Shown here: piece after piece, positions 19,501 to 27,445 of the stretch | Position numbering within the stretch: position 1 is the stretch's first letter | Layout of the letters: every line of letters starts with the position of its first letter | Origin: Pirellulales bacterium | GTDB lineage: Bacteria > Planctomycetota > Planctomycetia > Pirellulales > JAEUIK01 | Reading direction: 5' to 3' | Length of the DNA stretch: 48,432 nt | Assembly (NCBI GenBank): GCA_019745975.1 | Contig: JAIESQ010000006.1 | Location: forward strand, 1-48,432 | Position numbers and translations under genes: made by a program | Notes under the pieces: generated by a model | What the model saw: the letters and a program-made list of their open reading frames with translations, nothing else | Database searches by the model: none | Told to the model about the DNA's origin: nothing

Positions 19501-21683
19501 TTCTTGACCTGGTACAGACGCGAGTTCTTGGTGAAGAGGACGATGTCCCCCGTGTGGAGCTTGACGTCGCCGGTGATGCAGTGCTCCGTGCCGAGTGCCC
19601 CAGCTTGGAGACGAGACGATTGACACATGGTGTTCAGTTCACTGACCTCGGCGCGAGTCGCGGCCAACACGATGTGGTCACTGGGGTCTGCGATCCCCTG
19701 GACGGACCAGTCGCGGACTATCGAGAGCATCGTCTGGTCCCGTTCCGGCAGGACGCTCAGCCGGCCGCGTTCCGCGAACAGCTTGATTGCCTTGGACACG
19801 GCGCCGGCGGCGATCAGTTTGCCAGCCTCACGGTGCCAGCTCGGTTTCGGGTCGTCCGGTTCGACGGCCTGTCGCACGACGTGCTGTAGGTCCGCGCGCT
19901 TCGTGGCTCGCGCGATAGGGGCGAATGCTCCACCGGCTTCGACAGGTTGCAGTTGACGACGGTCACCGACTAAGACGAGCTTGGCCCCCGCCTTCCGCAC
20001 GTGCTTGAGCAACTTGACCATCTGTCGAGTCCCGACCATCCCGGCCTCATCGACGACAACGATTGTCTTCCGGTCCAGCCGGAACCGGCTGCCGTCATAG
20101 GCATAAGTCCGCTTACCCGTGAGGAGCCGCTTCAGCTGTAGTTTATGATGCCGCGCGAAGTCTCGGCGGCCGTCGAGTTGAAGCAACCTCATTGCGATGG
20201 TGTCGCTCTGGATGCCTGAACCTTCCTGGAGGTTGGCGGCGGCGACCGCCGAGAGAGCCATCCCTGTGACTCGGTAACCCGCCTTCTCCCAGGCTTGGCG
20301 CGCGACCTTGAGCGTGAACGTCTTACCCGTCCCTGCCATACCTTCCATCACGTGGACATCGCCCGGTGTAGTGACGAGTCCTATCACGGCGCTGCGCTGT
20401 TCTGTGTTGCGCCTGGACTCGTCGTCCGTGAGCGTAGGGCCGAGAGGGAGCTCACGGTCTAAGATCCGCCCGACGACGCGTGTGCCGACGACGTGCGCCG
20501 AGTCGGCCTCGCCCTGGGCGATCGCCGCGAAGAGCTCCTTTTCGAGTGCCCACATCTCACGGGTTGTGAACACGGTCTCGTCGTGATGCGGGCCGAGCGT
20601 GAGTATCTCGGGGTTTACCGCGAGATACCCTCTGACTTGATCGATGACGTCGGTCGCCGGGACTCCGTAGGCGACGACATCGATCGCCACGCCACGGACC
20701 AGTTGCTGTTCGGAGAAGTAGCTCTCGGTTTCAAGTAATTCCGCGATGACGCGAGTGATGTGATCGTCGAGTACGGGGACTCTGTTGTCGGGTACGACCC
20801 GTCCGAGCAGCCGCTCTGCCATCGCTTCGGAGAACCCGAAGTTGCTGTTGGTCGCTTGCCACCGCCGGAAGAGTTCGCCCCTTGGCGGTGGGGACTTGCG
20901 TTTAGTCTTCCGAGTGTCGAGGGCGGCCATCGCTGCGGCCTTCGAGGAGTGGCTCCGCTTCGACCCGAGCTTGGTCTCGATCTGTCTCCTCCGTGTCGAG
21001 TAGTGGTCCACCAGTTTCTTCGGCACTCCCCGGACGGCAAAAGCCTTCTCCTGACTTTCGATCTCCAGGCCGAGTCCGTTTCGTAGGAGGTACGCGAGCT
21101 GCGCGCGGTAGATCGCTCCGGCGGTCAGTTTGTGTCGGTAGAACGGGTCGCTGAGTATCGTGCCGAACGTGCCATCGGCACGCCCGGCAGCGTTGACCAA
21201 GAGGCAGTGACTGTGTAACTGGGGTTCGAGTTCGCGGCTGCTCCCATGTTCGAAGATGGCCACGACAGGGTGAGCGCGCTCGCGGACCTTGCCTCCTTTA
21301 CCGCGTCGCGTAAGGAGAGCGGTGTCTGCAAGGTAGTCCAGGGCTGCCTTGACGGCCTTATGGTGGAACTTCCTGATCTTCAACCGGACCGCGCGCGGGG
21401 CCTGGGTCCACAGGACGCTCACCGATTTTGGGGCGGAGAAAGTCAGGTCCCACGCCTGTTGGTGGTCTTTGGCGCCGGCGTTCTGGATGAGGACTCTGCC
21501 GTCCGGCGAGAACCCTTTGCATAAGGCTTTGAGCTGCTGCGCTGTCACGGTGCCAGTCAGCCCGAGCGATCTCGCGCCTCGTCCCCACCACTGACCGGGT
21601 GGCTCGCCCGGGCGGAAGTAATAGTCGGCCGTGGCCTGGTCGAGGTAGTAGTCGACGTCTTGGATCCAGTGGATCGAGAGCAT
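16548..21683 (-). CDS. MobF (TrwC/TraI-type) relaxase-helicase
   Basis: A 1711-residue conjugative relaxase. The N-terminal TrwC domain has catalytic tyrosines at 12-13 and 21-22 (DYYLDQATADYY), DLTFSAPKSVSVLW near 79-92 and the metal-binding H157-x-H159 (EPQLHSHCLLVN). A RecD/TraI-type SF1 helicase follows, with GMAGTGKT (448-455), VVVDEAGM (542-549) and a late YAMTTHKAQGATV motif. It nicks oriT and unwinds the transferred strand. After a Pro/Ser-rich linker (about 840-1000) come some 700 residues I cannot assign. The accessory gene upstream and the repeat-rich gap fit a relaxosome. No coupling protein or secretion genes are in the window, so the element may be mobilizable only. Confidence 0.93.
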   Translation of the reverse strand: MLSIHWIQDVDYYLDQATADYYFRPGEPPGQWWGRGARSLGLTGTVTAQQLKALCKGFSPDGRVLIQNAGAKDHQQAWDLTFSAPKSVSVLWTQAPRAVRLKIRKFHHKAVKAALDYLADTALLTRRGKGGKVRERAHPVVAIFEHGSSRELEPQLHSHCLLVNAAGRADGTFGTILSDPFYRHKLTAGAIYRAQLAYLLRNGLGLEIESQEKAFAVRGVPKKLVDHYSTRRRQIETKLGSKRSHSSKAAAMAALDTRKTKRKSPPPRGELFRRWQATNSNFGFSEAMAERLLGRVVPDNRVPVLDDHITRVIAELLETESYFSEQQLVRGVAIDVVAYGVPATDVIDQVRGYLAVNPEILTLGPHHDETVFTTREMWALEKELFAAIAQGEADSAHVVGTRVVGRILDRELPLGPTLTDDESRRNTEQRSAVIGLVTTPGDVHVMEGMAGTGKTFTLKVARQAWEKAGYRVTGMALSAVAAANLQEGSGIQSDTIAMRLLQLDGRRDFARHHKLQLKRLLTGKRTYAYDGSRFRLDRKTIVVVDEAGMVGTRQMVKLLKHVRKAGAKLVLVGDRRQLQPVEAGGAFAPIARATKRADLQHVVRQAVEPDDPKPSWHREAGKLIAAGAVSKAIKLFAERGRLSVLPERDQTMLSIVRDWSVQGIADPSDHIVLAATRAEVSELNTMCQSSRLQAGALGTEHCITGDVKLHTGDIVLFTKNSRLYQVKNGDRGQVLGFNRLNKTMAVRLHQSKKTVYLPYRNYKEVQLGYAMTTHKAQGATVPSVYVLLGGPMQDRHLSYVQTTRACESTRLYVDKSHAGPDLKHLLKHMERPRPKKLAHDIASSSGPDGGRPPDTSAPTSTTPTSSNSQESRRAKKRRKSSATSADSAGAGKAAATPTVHQEPAGVRDQQLTKGRDFQVPTDGARNTPSIASPPAKPPRSPKTVGRPPVAADQSKASGSHGGQTHAAPVHGSDTRHDSPQPAPPESRKPKTVAATPPCKVIPTRTPVRSQIPVVADLLIPALRPRDILDLTHVNVVTTTDADFLRAAVKRYGAVPGGIVVEGSAQCLVQIRSLGIDPRQPSSLLINGSKTFDTGLSAEEVALIWHAVLDTGQATTDFGALSQRKTIGIDTDTEVGVTMLKADNSLGAVAYGYDSQYNLGRRPGPDHRNPFVEETEQSLLKVGTERLFFNYMNEILPQLFLTVSDTRFAETKPDLVSVTSTKVTAALAITTWGGALVTNQLLPVTKYFPLIHQAVQAMARHFGEHARAEPSIARTIAYAELVSLLRAAKAAKATLSSSDHVRSLVARRQRQPLPQYNYTLRSKDFVTLAVDTARKLSRTESTWFDGLMATTVGLRYAAQAGDFTTFSTCKQHALKCIARLQTQTFQNEYRVLSQALPHLEERIRESCHDTLIEACIEAACDPGCPSEDRVAYLNKAMRLCGSAEVMSQNSPTRCRWLEARSYLHSNFDPVPELAKVRAADPSTILPFSVLAMVKARPRDPRDIFERERQLNTADLTGPYADLWLKLRDRHSHRTVLSLCQELQRFDLPIQDYLTTFAAHRTDEANRVLSRLLVERLAHLPATSFSTRFLHRDNPFVASHELLDYETPANLTKLFTPVRRDVERFDFLIPREKTGLRKLFSTFLPHDLPDWWAQFLRAHASSSASEASKTALLLAHELKARGRTVKDLYDQMRQHRTKNPQAGLFLLDLEKTA

Positions 21684-21691
21684 GGTACTCC

Positions 21692-21709
21692 TCTAGCGTT
21701 ACCGCTAGA
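21692..21709. promoter_or_regulatory. inverted repeat TCTAGCG-TTAC-CGCTAGA
   Basis: A perfect 7-bp inverted repeat with a 4-base spacer, nine bases upstream of the relaxase ATG and just after the accessory gene stop. It may be an operator or a translation-control hairpin for the relaxase. The core GTTACCGC recurs inverted at 14309-14316 ahead of the helicase fusion. Confidence 0.45.
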
Positions 21710-21722
21710 TGACAATGGAGGT

Positions 21723-22208
21723 CTAGTATCTGCCTGGTGTCGTCCGCCGAGACTGGTCGATGGCTCGGAGGAGCGTGTCCTTGTGCGAGCGTTGCGACTG
21801 CTTCAGCCGCTCGATGCCGTCCAGCACGTCTGTCCAGTCAGTCTCCATCCGCTTTTCGATCGACTCTTCGACGTTGAGGCCCACCTGAGCCATCGTGCAC
21901 AAGTCGCCACGGAGGGTCTTGACGGCATCAGCGACGGCGGACTTGATGGACTGGATCTCCTTTCGGAAACGCTCTTCCATGTCGCGGAGCTTGGCTTCCA
22001 TTGCGACCATCACTGCTGATTCTGCGGCGGGGTCGACCGACTGCTTCGTGTCAGCCGGGGGCTGTGCGACGGCGGCGTGGAGCGCTTGCATGACCTGGTC
22101 GCGGACCCATTCGCTCTTGCTTTGACCACTGGCTTTAGCCATCTCATGGGTCTGTTCTTCGATAGCCTGCGAGACTCGGAACGCTATGGTCTTCGTGGCG
22201 TCGGGCAT
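21723..22208 (-). CDS. RHH-like relaxosome accessory protein
   Basis: A 161-residue protein starting with a ribbon-helix-helix-like segment (TKTIAFRVSQAIEEQTHEMAKASGQSKSEWVRDQVMQAL), followed by a charged, probably coiled-coil region (EAKLRDMEERFRKEIQSIKSAV). Small RHH proteins encoded just upstream of MobF relaxases (TrwA-type) bind oriT and control the operon. Gene order here, with repeats upstream and the relaxase 39 bases downstream, fits that role. The assignment rests on position and helix pattern, not on a strong motif. Confidence 0.7.
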   Translation of the reverse strand: MPDATKTIAFRVSQAIEEQTHEMAKASGQSKSEWVRDQVMQALHAAVAQPPADTKQSVDPAAESAVMVAMEAKLRDMEERFRKEIQSIKSAVADAVKTLRGDLCTMAQVGLNVEESIEKRMETDWTDVLDGIERLKQSQRSHKDTLLRAIDQSRRTTPGRY

Positions 22209-22232
22209 ATCAACCTCAGGTCTTGGTTAGCA

Positions 22233-22417
22233 GTTTGCACCGTAAACAACAGCGGCGGACCGCTGTAAAACACGGCCGTTTGCAGACGGTTTGCCAGCCG
22301 TTTGCAGCCACCTGACAATGCCGTTTGCACCCGTTTGCGTTGGGGTGCATGTCAGGTGTGCATCCATGCTCGGAAATGAAAGCCGCCCATCCGTGGGCGG
22401 CTTGGAGTCCGTTTGCA
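22233..22417. other. candidate oriT: phased GTTTGC repeats with inverted repeats
   Basis: Seven GTTTGC copies start at 22233, 22278, 22289, 22300, 22323, 22333 and 22411, spaced 45, 11, 11, 23, 10 and 78, close to whole helical turns. Five are CCGTTTGC. A 9-bp inverted repeat CACCTGACA (22309-22317)/TGTCAGGTG (22350-22358) brackets two copies. A 9-bp hairpin with loop TCCG lies at 22381-22402. The site is directly upstream of the accessory protein and relaxase, the usual place for oriT. The nic site is not identified. Confidence 0.6.
22381..22402. terminator. 9-bp hairpin AGCCGCCCA/TGGGCGGCT
   Basis: A perfect 9-bp stem with loop TCCG, 32 bases beyond the stop of the Dam-like gene read on the minus strand. 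No T-run follows in that direction, so it could equally be part of oriT. Confidence 0.4.
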
Positions 22418-22433
22418 CTGAGGGCAAGAAAGC

Positions 22434-22856
22434 TCATCGTCTCTTCTCCCACCACCGGTCACGGAAGATGACGATGGCCGACGGGAACGGTGCGGCCGAC
22501 TTGGCTTCACCGAAGCGGAGCCGGCCCCTTACGAATCGGACCTCGCCCCGAGTGGCATAGTCTTGCCACCATGCCGTATCGGTACGGGCAGGGACTAGAC
22601 AGACGACCGTCGCGCCTTGTAGCGACGACTCGTACGCCTTCTTCATCCAACTCCCGATCTCGCGACCGTATGGGGGGTTCATCCAGCAAGTCCCCTTCCA
22701 CTCCTGCTTCAGGCCGTCTTGAGTCGGCGAGAAGTAGCTGTGGCACTTGGCGTTGGCGGGGAGGGCGCAGACGTCAAGCTCGAACCGGAACTCGGCATCC
22801 AAGCGGTCAAAGACCTCCTGGGGTGTTGCCCATTGGTCGGTTAGGCTTGACAGCAT
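22434..22856 (-). CDS. Dam-like DNA N6-adenine methyltransferase
   Basis: A 140-residue phage/plasmid-type adenine methyltransferase. It begins DQWATPQEVFDRLDAEFRFELDVCA, has the catalytic MNPPYGREI (NPPY) and a VVCLVPARTDTAWWQDY segment, all hallmarks of the short 'phage N-6-adenine-methyltransferase' group. The frame is open upstream to 23198, but the part beyond 22856 has no homology signal and overlaps the divergent sigma gene, so I start at ATG 22856. It lies between the candidate oriT and the sigma factor. Such orphan enzymes often protect element DNA from host nucleases. Confidence 0.85.
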   Translation of the reverse strand: MLSSLTDQWATPQEVFDRLDAEFRFELDVCALPANAKCHSYFSPTQDGLKQEWKGTCWMNPPYGREIGSWMKKAYESSLQGATVVCLVPARTDTAWWQDYATRGEVRFVRGRLRFGEAKSAAPFPSAIVIFRDRWWEKRR

Positions 22857-23037
22857 TCCGCGATTGATTGGCACGGCGTGGCTCCGGCAGATAGGCCGGT
22901 CGCTTGTGTCCAGGTAGTGGGGACCAAGGAGCGCCCGGCTATAATCAGATCGCACCTCCGCTGGGATGGCGCATGGATCCTGAGCAGCCACAACGGATAC
23001 GCACTGCGGAGCCTTCAAGAAGCGAGGGGCCCTGGCA

Positions 23038-23820
23038 ATGGTTGACGAACGGCCGATCACAGAACTGCTGAAGAAGGTCCAGTCGGGCGAGCGCGACGCG
23101 GCAGACGCGATCGTGCAGCACTTCTGGGAGGTGGCCAGACGACACGCCGAGCGGCATTTAAGCGCCCGCGTCCGCCGACTCAAGGGAGGGAGCGACATCG
23201 CGAACGCTGCACTCCGAAGTGCGCTGAGCTACCTGAGTAAACCGAAGGCAGTGGTCAGGAGCCGCGACGACTTTGAGGACCTTGTCCTCGACATTGTGCG
23301 GAAGAAGTCGAAGGACGCAGGTCGACGGAGCAGCGCGGGTAAGCGCGACGTCCGGAGAGAGCAACAGCTGTCTGGGCTTGATGTACTCCCAGGAGCGGCC
23401 GAGCTCGCCGATGAACTGGCCATGGCAGAGGAACTGGCGGAGCGCATTGAGGAGATCTTGATGCGAGAACCGAGCGAGAAGAGGCAGGTGATCAGTCGCC
23501 TGGGGATCATCGTTCACCTGGACCCAGCGCAGGTCCAAGAAGCCCTCACCACCCCGGGTTCAAAGGGAGAGGTGCCGGCCCTCAGGACGATCCAAGAGTA
23601 TGTCAAGGACGCTAAGGAGCGGCTGGCGGACGCGCTCCGCGAGGAGTACGAGAACTTCGTGCCTGAGAAGAAAGAGAAAAAGAAGAAGGGCTCGACGGCA
23701 TCGAAGCTGGCTGATCCGATCAAGGGCAGCGATGAGGCGCCGAAGAAGGGGTCGAAAGAAGCATCGAAGAAGGCAGGCGGACACGGGGCCAAAGGCCGTG
23801 GGAAGCGATCTAAGGGCTAG
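23038..23820 (+). CDS. ECF-type sigma factor with Lys-rich tail
   Basis: A 260-residue protein of the planctomycete ECF type. Region 2-like helices read ITELLKKVQSGERDAADAIVQHFWEVARRHAERHL...DIANAALRSAL, and a region 4-like helical part follows (AEELAERIEEILMREP...RTIQEYVKDAKERLADAL). The last 50 residues are an unusual Lys/Gly-rich tail (KKEKKKKGS..., KKGSKEASKKAGGHGAKG) that could bind nucleic acid. The kinase gene starts inside its 3' end. Planctomycetes often pair such sigma factors with a Ser/Thr kinase; here the pair rides on a mobile element. Confidence 0.75.
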   Translation: MVDERPITELLKKVQSGERDAADAIVQHFWEVARRHAERHLSARVRRLKGGSDIANAALRSALSYLSKPKAVVRSRDDFEDLVLDIVRKKSKDAGRRSSAGKRDVRREQQLSGLDVLPGAAELADELAMAEELAERIEEILMREPSEKRQVISRLGIIVHLDPAQVQEALTTPGSKGEVPALRTIQEYVKDAKERLADALREEYENFVPEKKEKKKKGSTASKLADPIKGSDEAPKKGSKEASKKAGGHGAKGRGKRSKG

Positions 23821-25039
23821 AGCCAGAGCGGCTAATTGCTCGACTGCGGATCTCCTCTGGGAGTTCGATTGTGAGCTCGGTCGAGGCAGATCTCCGGACT
23901 GGGATCGGTACTTGTCGCAGTGCCGCTCGTCGACGGAGCGGGCGAAGCTCATTGCTGACATGACAAGTACAGAGGTCGAGCGCGTCGGCTGGAAGACCGA
24001 GCGGGTCAAACACCGGCTTGGGCTGTTCACTAAGTACAGCCGCTCAAGACCGAAGCTTGCGGCGGTAGTCCGCGGTCTCTATGCCGATCGGTTGAAAGCG
24101 GGCGGTTACCCTCGACTGGAGGAGTTTCAGCCGCTCGGGATCCCCATGGATCGGCTCCGACTCCGTGCGGAAAACGAACCTGTGTTTCTCGGGTACGTCG
24201 TTTCCGGGCGATATCGGTTGGACAGGCTGCTTGGCGTAGGAGGCTTCGGGGTCGTGTACCGCGCTCGGGATCGTCGTCAAGCTGGGGCTGTTGCGGTCAA
24301 GACGATCCACGGTGCGGATACATCCACAAAGCGCCTGGCCCGCAGGCTCTTGGAAGCGGAAGGCAACGCGCTGTGTACGCTGGCTCACGAGGGGATCCCG
24401 AAGCTGGTCGATCGCATCGCCGATGGCCGTCTACTCTGCTTGGTGCTTGAGTACGTTGACGGTGGGACCCTCTTCGACCTCTTCAAACAAGGATGCGTCA
24501 CAGTAGGACGGGCAGCGAGGCTTGTCGCTGCGATTGCCGGCACGCTCGATTTCGCGCACCGCAGAGGCTACATCCATCGCGATCTGAAGCTCACCAACGT
24601 CTTGCTCAGCAAAGACGACCGACCGTACCTCGCTGATTTCGGGCTCGCCTTGACGAGCGACGACCAGTTCGACCGTGACGGAGAATGGGTCAGCTCGCCA
24701 GGGTACACGGCTGTAGAGAGTCAGTTGGGCATGACTCGCGAGATCGACGGCCGGGCCGATGTCTTCTCGGCCGGGGTCATCCTCTACGAGTTGTTGACTG
24801 GTAGTGCACTCATGTCGCGCGAGTGTCGAGAGGGCTCGCTTGTAGAGGGTATCTTGTTGGAGAGAAGACGGCTCTGGTTCCCGAAGCACGTCCCCCACGA
24901 ACTGAGACGCATCTGCAAGAAGTGCCTGCCCCGGGATCCGAACAACCGTTATCACACCGCGGGACACTTACACTCCGACCTTAACGCCTTTTTGGCTGAG
25001 GGACGCTATGGCCAAGAGAAAAGCACTTCCACTCGATGA
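23798..25039 (+). CDS. soluble Ser/Thr protein kinase
   Basis: A 413-residue Hanks-type kinase. The domain starts near residue 140: glycine loop GVGGFGVVYRARD, ATP lysine in AVAVKTIH (K168), catalytic loop HRDLKLTNVLL (D262), ADFGLAL (280-282) and a C-lobe (RADVFSAGVILYELLTG). No membrane segment is seen, unlike most planctomycete kinases. I start at GTG 23798, overlapping the sigma gene by 23 bases; the frame is open further upstream, but that part is shadow of the sigma tail. The N-terminal 130 residues (LLWEFDCELGRGRSPDWDRYL) resemble the linker often found before planctomycete kinases. It may phosphorylate the neighbouring sigma factor (inference). Confidence 0.9.
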   Translation: MGSDLRARARAANCSTADLLWEFDCELGRGRSPDWDRYLSQCRSSTERAKLIADMTSTEVERVGWKTERVKHRLGLFTKYSRSRPKLAAVVRGLYADRLKAGGYPRLEEFQPLGIPMDRLRLRAENEPVFLGYVVSGRYRLDRLLGVGGFGVVYRARDRRQAGAVAVKTIHGADTSTKRLARRLLEAEGNALCTLAHEGIPKLVDRIADGRLLCLVLEYVDGGTLFDLFKQGCVTVGRAARLVAAIAGTLDFAHRRGYIHRDLKLTNVLLSKDDRPYLADFGLALTSDDQFDRDGEWVSSPGYTAVESQLGMTREIDGRADVFSAGVILYELLTGSALMSRECREGSLVEGILLERRRLWFPKHVPHELRRICKKCLPRDPNNRYHTAGHLHSDLNAFLAEGRYGQEKSTSTR

Positions 25040-25667
25040 ACTGAAGCTCTTCGCATGGCGAGTCGGGATGAAGCTTGGCTCGGCTATCGATCGCCACCGG
25101 CATGCACACTGGCACCTCAAACAAATGGAGGGTGCTCCTGACAGTGGCGCCGCGAAGCCCGACGTTGGTCTGCCTTACGCGCTGGCCAACGAGGTGGGGA
25201 TGATGCAAGACTTCGAGGCTTGCATCGGACTGGCCAAGTCGCTTGGGTACAAGTTGGCTCCGTTAGAAGGGAGTGACGAGTGCCGGAAGCTCTTCTACCG
25301 GGCCAATAAACTTACGCCGAAGGAGGTGGAGTGGATCCCCGGCTTTCTTGGAGCCGTCGACAAACGTGTCGAGGCCGCGTATGACGAGATAAAGGAGCGT
25401 CTCAAAAAACAAGGGCAGCCGATCACGTCGCTCTTCGACCTCGCGGTGCATGTCTCGATGACCATCACTTCACCCGATGAGCCAGCCAACATTTCCCGGC
25501 TCGCCTCAGAGGCTCGCGTCCCGCCGGATTGTCTGCAGCCCTTCCTTACGGCGCTCTCCGAAAAAGTCGACGCCGACGAGATGCGCAAGGAGCTTGCGCG
25601 CCTCGACAAGTGTGTCGAACGGAGCATGCTCTACGACGACTCCGCAGGGAGCGGCAAGACTGGCTGA
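25008..25667 (+). CDS. unknown protein, third gene of sigma-kinase operon
   Basis: A 219-residue, mostly helical soluble protein I do not recognise. It overlaps the kinase gene by 32 bases, so it is co-translated. There are no signal, membrane or catalytic motifs; charged helices (KLTPKEVEWIPGFLGAVDKRVEAAYDEIKERL) dominate. Being tied to the kinase it might be a substrate or adaptor. Confidence 0.7.
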   Translation: MAKRKALPLDELKLFAWRVGMKLGSAIDRHRHAHWHLKQMEGAPDSGAAKPDVGLPYALANEVGMMQDFEACIGLAKSLGYKLAPLEGSDECRKLFYRANKLTPKEVEWIPGFLGAVDKRVEAAYDEIKERLKKQGQPITSLFDLAVHVSMTITSPDEPANISRLASEARVPPDCLQPFLTALSEKVDADEMRKELARLDKCVERSMLYDDSAGSGKTG

Positions 25668-25706
25668 TCCGGATGTCGAGGACGTCCTGCAGGATTGCGG
25701 GCCGCC

Positions 25707-26207
25707 TCAACGTCGTCCGCGAGTGAGAGAGGCCTCGATCGTCCTAGCAAGTGACTCCGCATCGTATCTTGCCGCCGCTTGGAACCGTAGTAGAACAATC
25801 CCGGCGGCCGATAGAGCTTGGTCCAAGAAGGCGTCCCTCCGCTTGCGGTGGTCCAACTGATGCGACCGGTCGTCGAGCTCGATCGCTAAGAGGATATTGG
25901 TCGATCGCCAGTCACACAGGACGAAGTCTAAGTGCTGCCGCGCGATCAAATGGCCGAAGCCTTCCTTCCAAGCAGTCTCGCCGCACGTGACGAGGTCAGC
26001 TAGTCGGACCTTGAAGGCGATGAGGTAGCGGCCGCGGACTGCTGCTCGGAGTGCAAAGTAGAACGCGGACTCGCCGCGGCTCAAAAGGGTATGGCGCGGC
26101 TTGTATGGTAGGCGTCTTCGGACCCTCGGCCGACGGATGGCTGAGCTGTTTGACCGGTTCGCTCGTCGCATACATCTGTTATGGAGCGATCTAGGCGGGC
26201 GTGACAT
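25707..26207 (-). CDS. DUF2726 nuclease-fold protein
   Basis: A 166-residue protein matching the DUF2726 pattern: YKPRHTLLSRGESAFYFALRAAV near residue 35, then HLDFVLCDWRSTNILLAIELDDRSHQ, and a late KRRDAFLDQALSAAGIVLLRF. The D...E-x-D layout suggests a PD-(D/E)XK-like fold related to very-short-patch repair nucleases; activity is unproven. The start is uncertain (26207 or 26171). It lies convergent to the sigma-kinase operon, 39 bases from its end. Confidence 0.75.
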   Translation of the reverse strand: MSRPPRSLHNRCMRRANRSNSSAIRRPRVRRRLPYKPRHTLLSRGESAFYFALRAAVRGRYLIAFKVRLADLVTCGETAWKEGFGHLIARQHLDFVLCDWRSTNILLAIELDDRSHQLDHRKRRDAFLDQALSAAGIVLLRFQAAARYDAESLARTIEASLTRGRR

Positions 26208-26220
26208 GAGCGCGCGCTCA
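26207..26220. repeat. 14-bp palindrome TGAGCGCGCGCTCA
   Basis: A perfect palindrome just upstream of the DUF2726 gene and 52 bases after the par operon. It could be a centromere site or operator, but a palindrome of this size can occur by chance in a window this long. Confidence 0.3.
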
Positions 26221-26271
26221 GATGATCCCGAGCCGCCATGTCTACGGTCGGGGAGCGACTGGCCAAGCTGG

Positions 26272-26676
26272 TTAGACGCCGCGGTAGCCGTTGGCGTGAA
26301 GCCATTCTTGAACAGCGACCTCGATTATGTCCTGGCGCGTGGCGGGTGTAAGCTTCTTGAGACGCTGGTGCAACGAGGCCTCAGTGAGTAGTTCGTTCGT
26401 TTCTCGGTGAAGTCGCGTGGTCACGTTTTCGAGAACGGCCCGTGCCTCGGGCTCTGCAGGTGGCGTGGACCGGATACGGCGTTGGCGCTCTGCCTTTGGC
26501 CGCTCGGGGATCGTGATTTGAGCCTCCTGCGGCCGTTCCGGATCTTGCATTTGGTCGGGGCGGGTTGCTTTCGATGCCTTCTTTGCTCTGACGGCGTCGA
26601 TGATCCCGCCGACGTCGGCGGCGACTTCTGAGTGAACAGCTGCAAGATCGGAAGCAAAATCGGATCGTCTATCCAT
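26272..26676 (-). CDS. small ParA-partner (centromere-binding) protein
   Basis: A 134-residue protein that overlaps the end of parA by eight bases. The N-terminal half is charged and disordered-looking (KASKATRPDQMQDPERPQEA); the C-terminus (ASLHQRLKKLTPATRQDIIEVAVQEWLHANGY) looks like an RHH-type dimerization/DNA-binding helix pair, as in ParG-like partners of small ParA proteins. It presumably binds parS and regulates the operon. The call relies on gene order and helix pattern. Confidence 0.7.
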   Translation of the reverse strand: MDRRSDFASDLAAVHSEVAADVGGIIDAVRAKKASKATRPDQMQDPERPQEAQITIPERPKAERQRRIRSTPPAEPEARAVLENVTTRLHRETNELLTEASLHQRLKKLTPATRQDIIEVAVQEWLHANGYRGV

Positions 26677-27361
26677 TTGCTGCTTGCTCCATCGATTCAG
26701 GTGGCTCCCCTCGCCTCTTGGGGATTGCGGCCAAACACTCCCCGAAGAGTTCGTTGTACAACGATTCCAAGTCGCCGGCTGCTTCTCTTCCGTCTCGCGA
26801 AATGTTGCGCGTCACAGCGGTGTCGCAGGCGTCGCGGAAGGCGTTGAGCCGGCGGACTTCGGCCTTTGCAACAGACATTCCGAGTTGCTCAAGTTGAGAG
26901 CGGAGTCGACGCGTCTGTACATCCGCCTTGGCAGTGAAGGTGAGGACGAGCGACAACACGGGGCGCGCTCCAGCGTTCATCTCTTGAGCCAGGCGGACGA
27001 ACTTCAGTGCGTCCTTGATGGCTCGGACGTCGGGCTTGGACGGCTGGAGCGGGACTACGGCGAAGTCGGCCAAGAGCGTGATCGTCTGCGACGCGTCTCC
27101 CCCGCTCCCTGGGCTGTCGGCCACGACGATTTCATGGCTCGCGAAGAGTTCAGAGCGTGCCGTGCGGATGTCGTCCATTTCATGGGCTGAAACGACCGTG
27201 ATGGCCGGTTCGGCTACGGTAACCCATTGAGCCGACGTTTGCTGTTCGTCCGTATCAAGCAATGCGACCCGAAACCCTAAGTCGAAGAGCCAGATTGCAA
27301 GGTGCGAAGCGAGGGTCGATTTTCCCACGCCGCCTTTTGTGTTCGTAAAGACAATAAGCAT
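26669..27361 (-). CDS. parA: ParA-family partition ATPase
   Basis: A 230-residue ParA/MinD ATPase of the short plasmid type (no N-terminal HTH). The deviant Walker A is NTKGGVGKSTLASHLA (residues 7-22), Walker A' is VALLDTDEQQTSAQW, and VVADSPGSGGDAS is the Walker B region. It drives plasmid segregation on the nucleoid. With the small partner downstream, the palindrome upstream and the iteron/Rep module beyond, it completes a plasmid maintenance cassette. Confidence 0.93.
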   Translation of the reverse strand: MLIVFTNTKGGVGKSTLASHLAIWLFDLGFRVALLDTDEQQTSAQWVTVAEPAITVVSAHEMDDIRTARSELFASHEIVVADSPGSGGDASQTITLLADFAVVPLQPSKPDVRAIKDALKFVRLAQEMNAGARPVLSLVLTFTAKADVQTRRLRSQLEQLGMSVAKAEVRRLNAFRDACDTAVTRNISRDGREAAGDLESLYNELFGECLAAIPKRRGEPPESMEQAANG

Positions 27362-27445
27362 CTCGCCATAACGCTAGCGCATGACTGTCCAACCTGGCAA
27401 GGCATTATTTTCTGGGCAGGAAAGCGTTCTCGACAAGCGAAACAA

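Noticed and set aside
22857-23198. N-terminal extension of the Dam-like methyltransferase
   Set aside because: It overlaps the divergent sigma gene, has shadow-like composition, and the conserved domain starts at 22856.
9628-27361. A complete conjugation system
   Set aside because: Only a relaxase and accessory genes are visible; no VirB4, coupling protein or pilus genes lie in the window.
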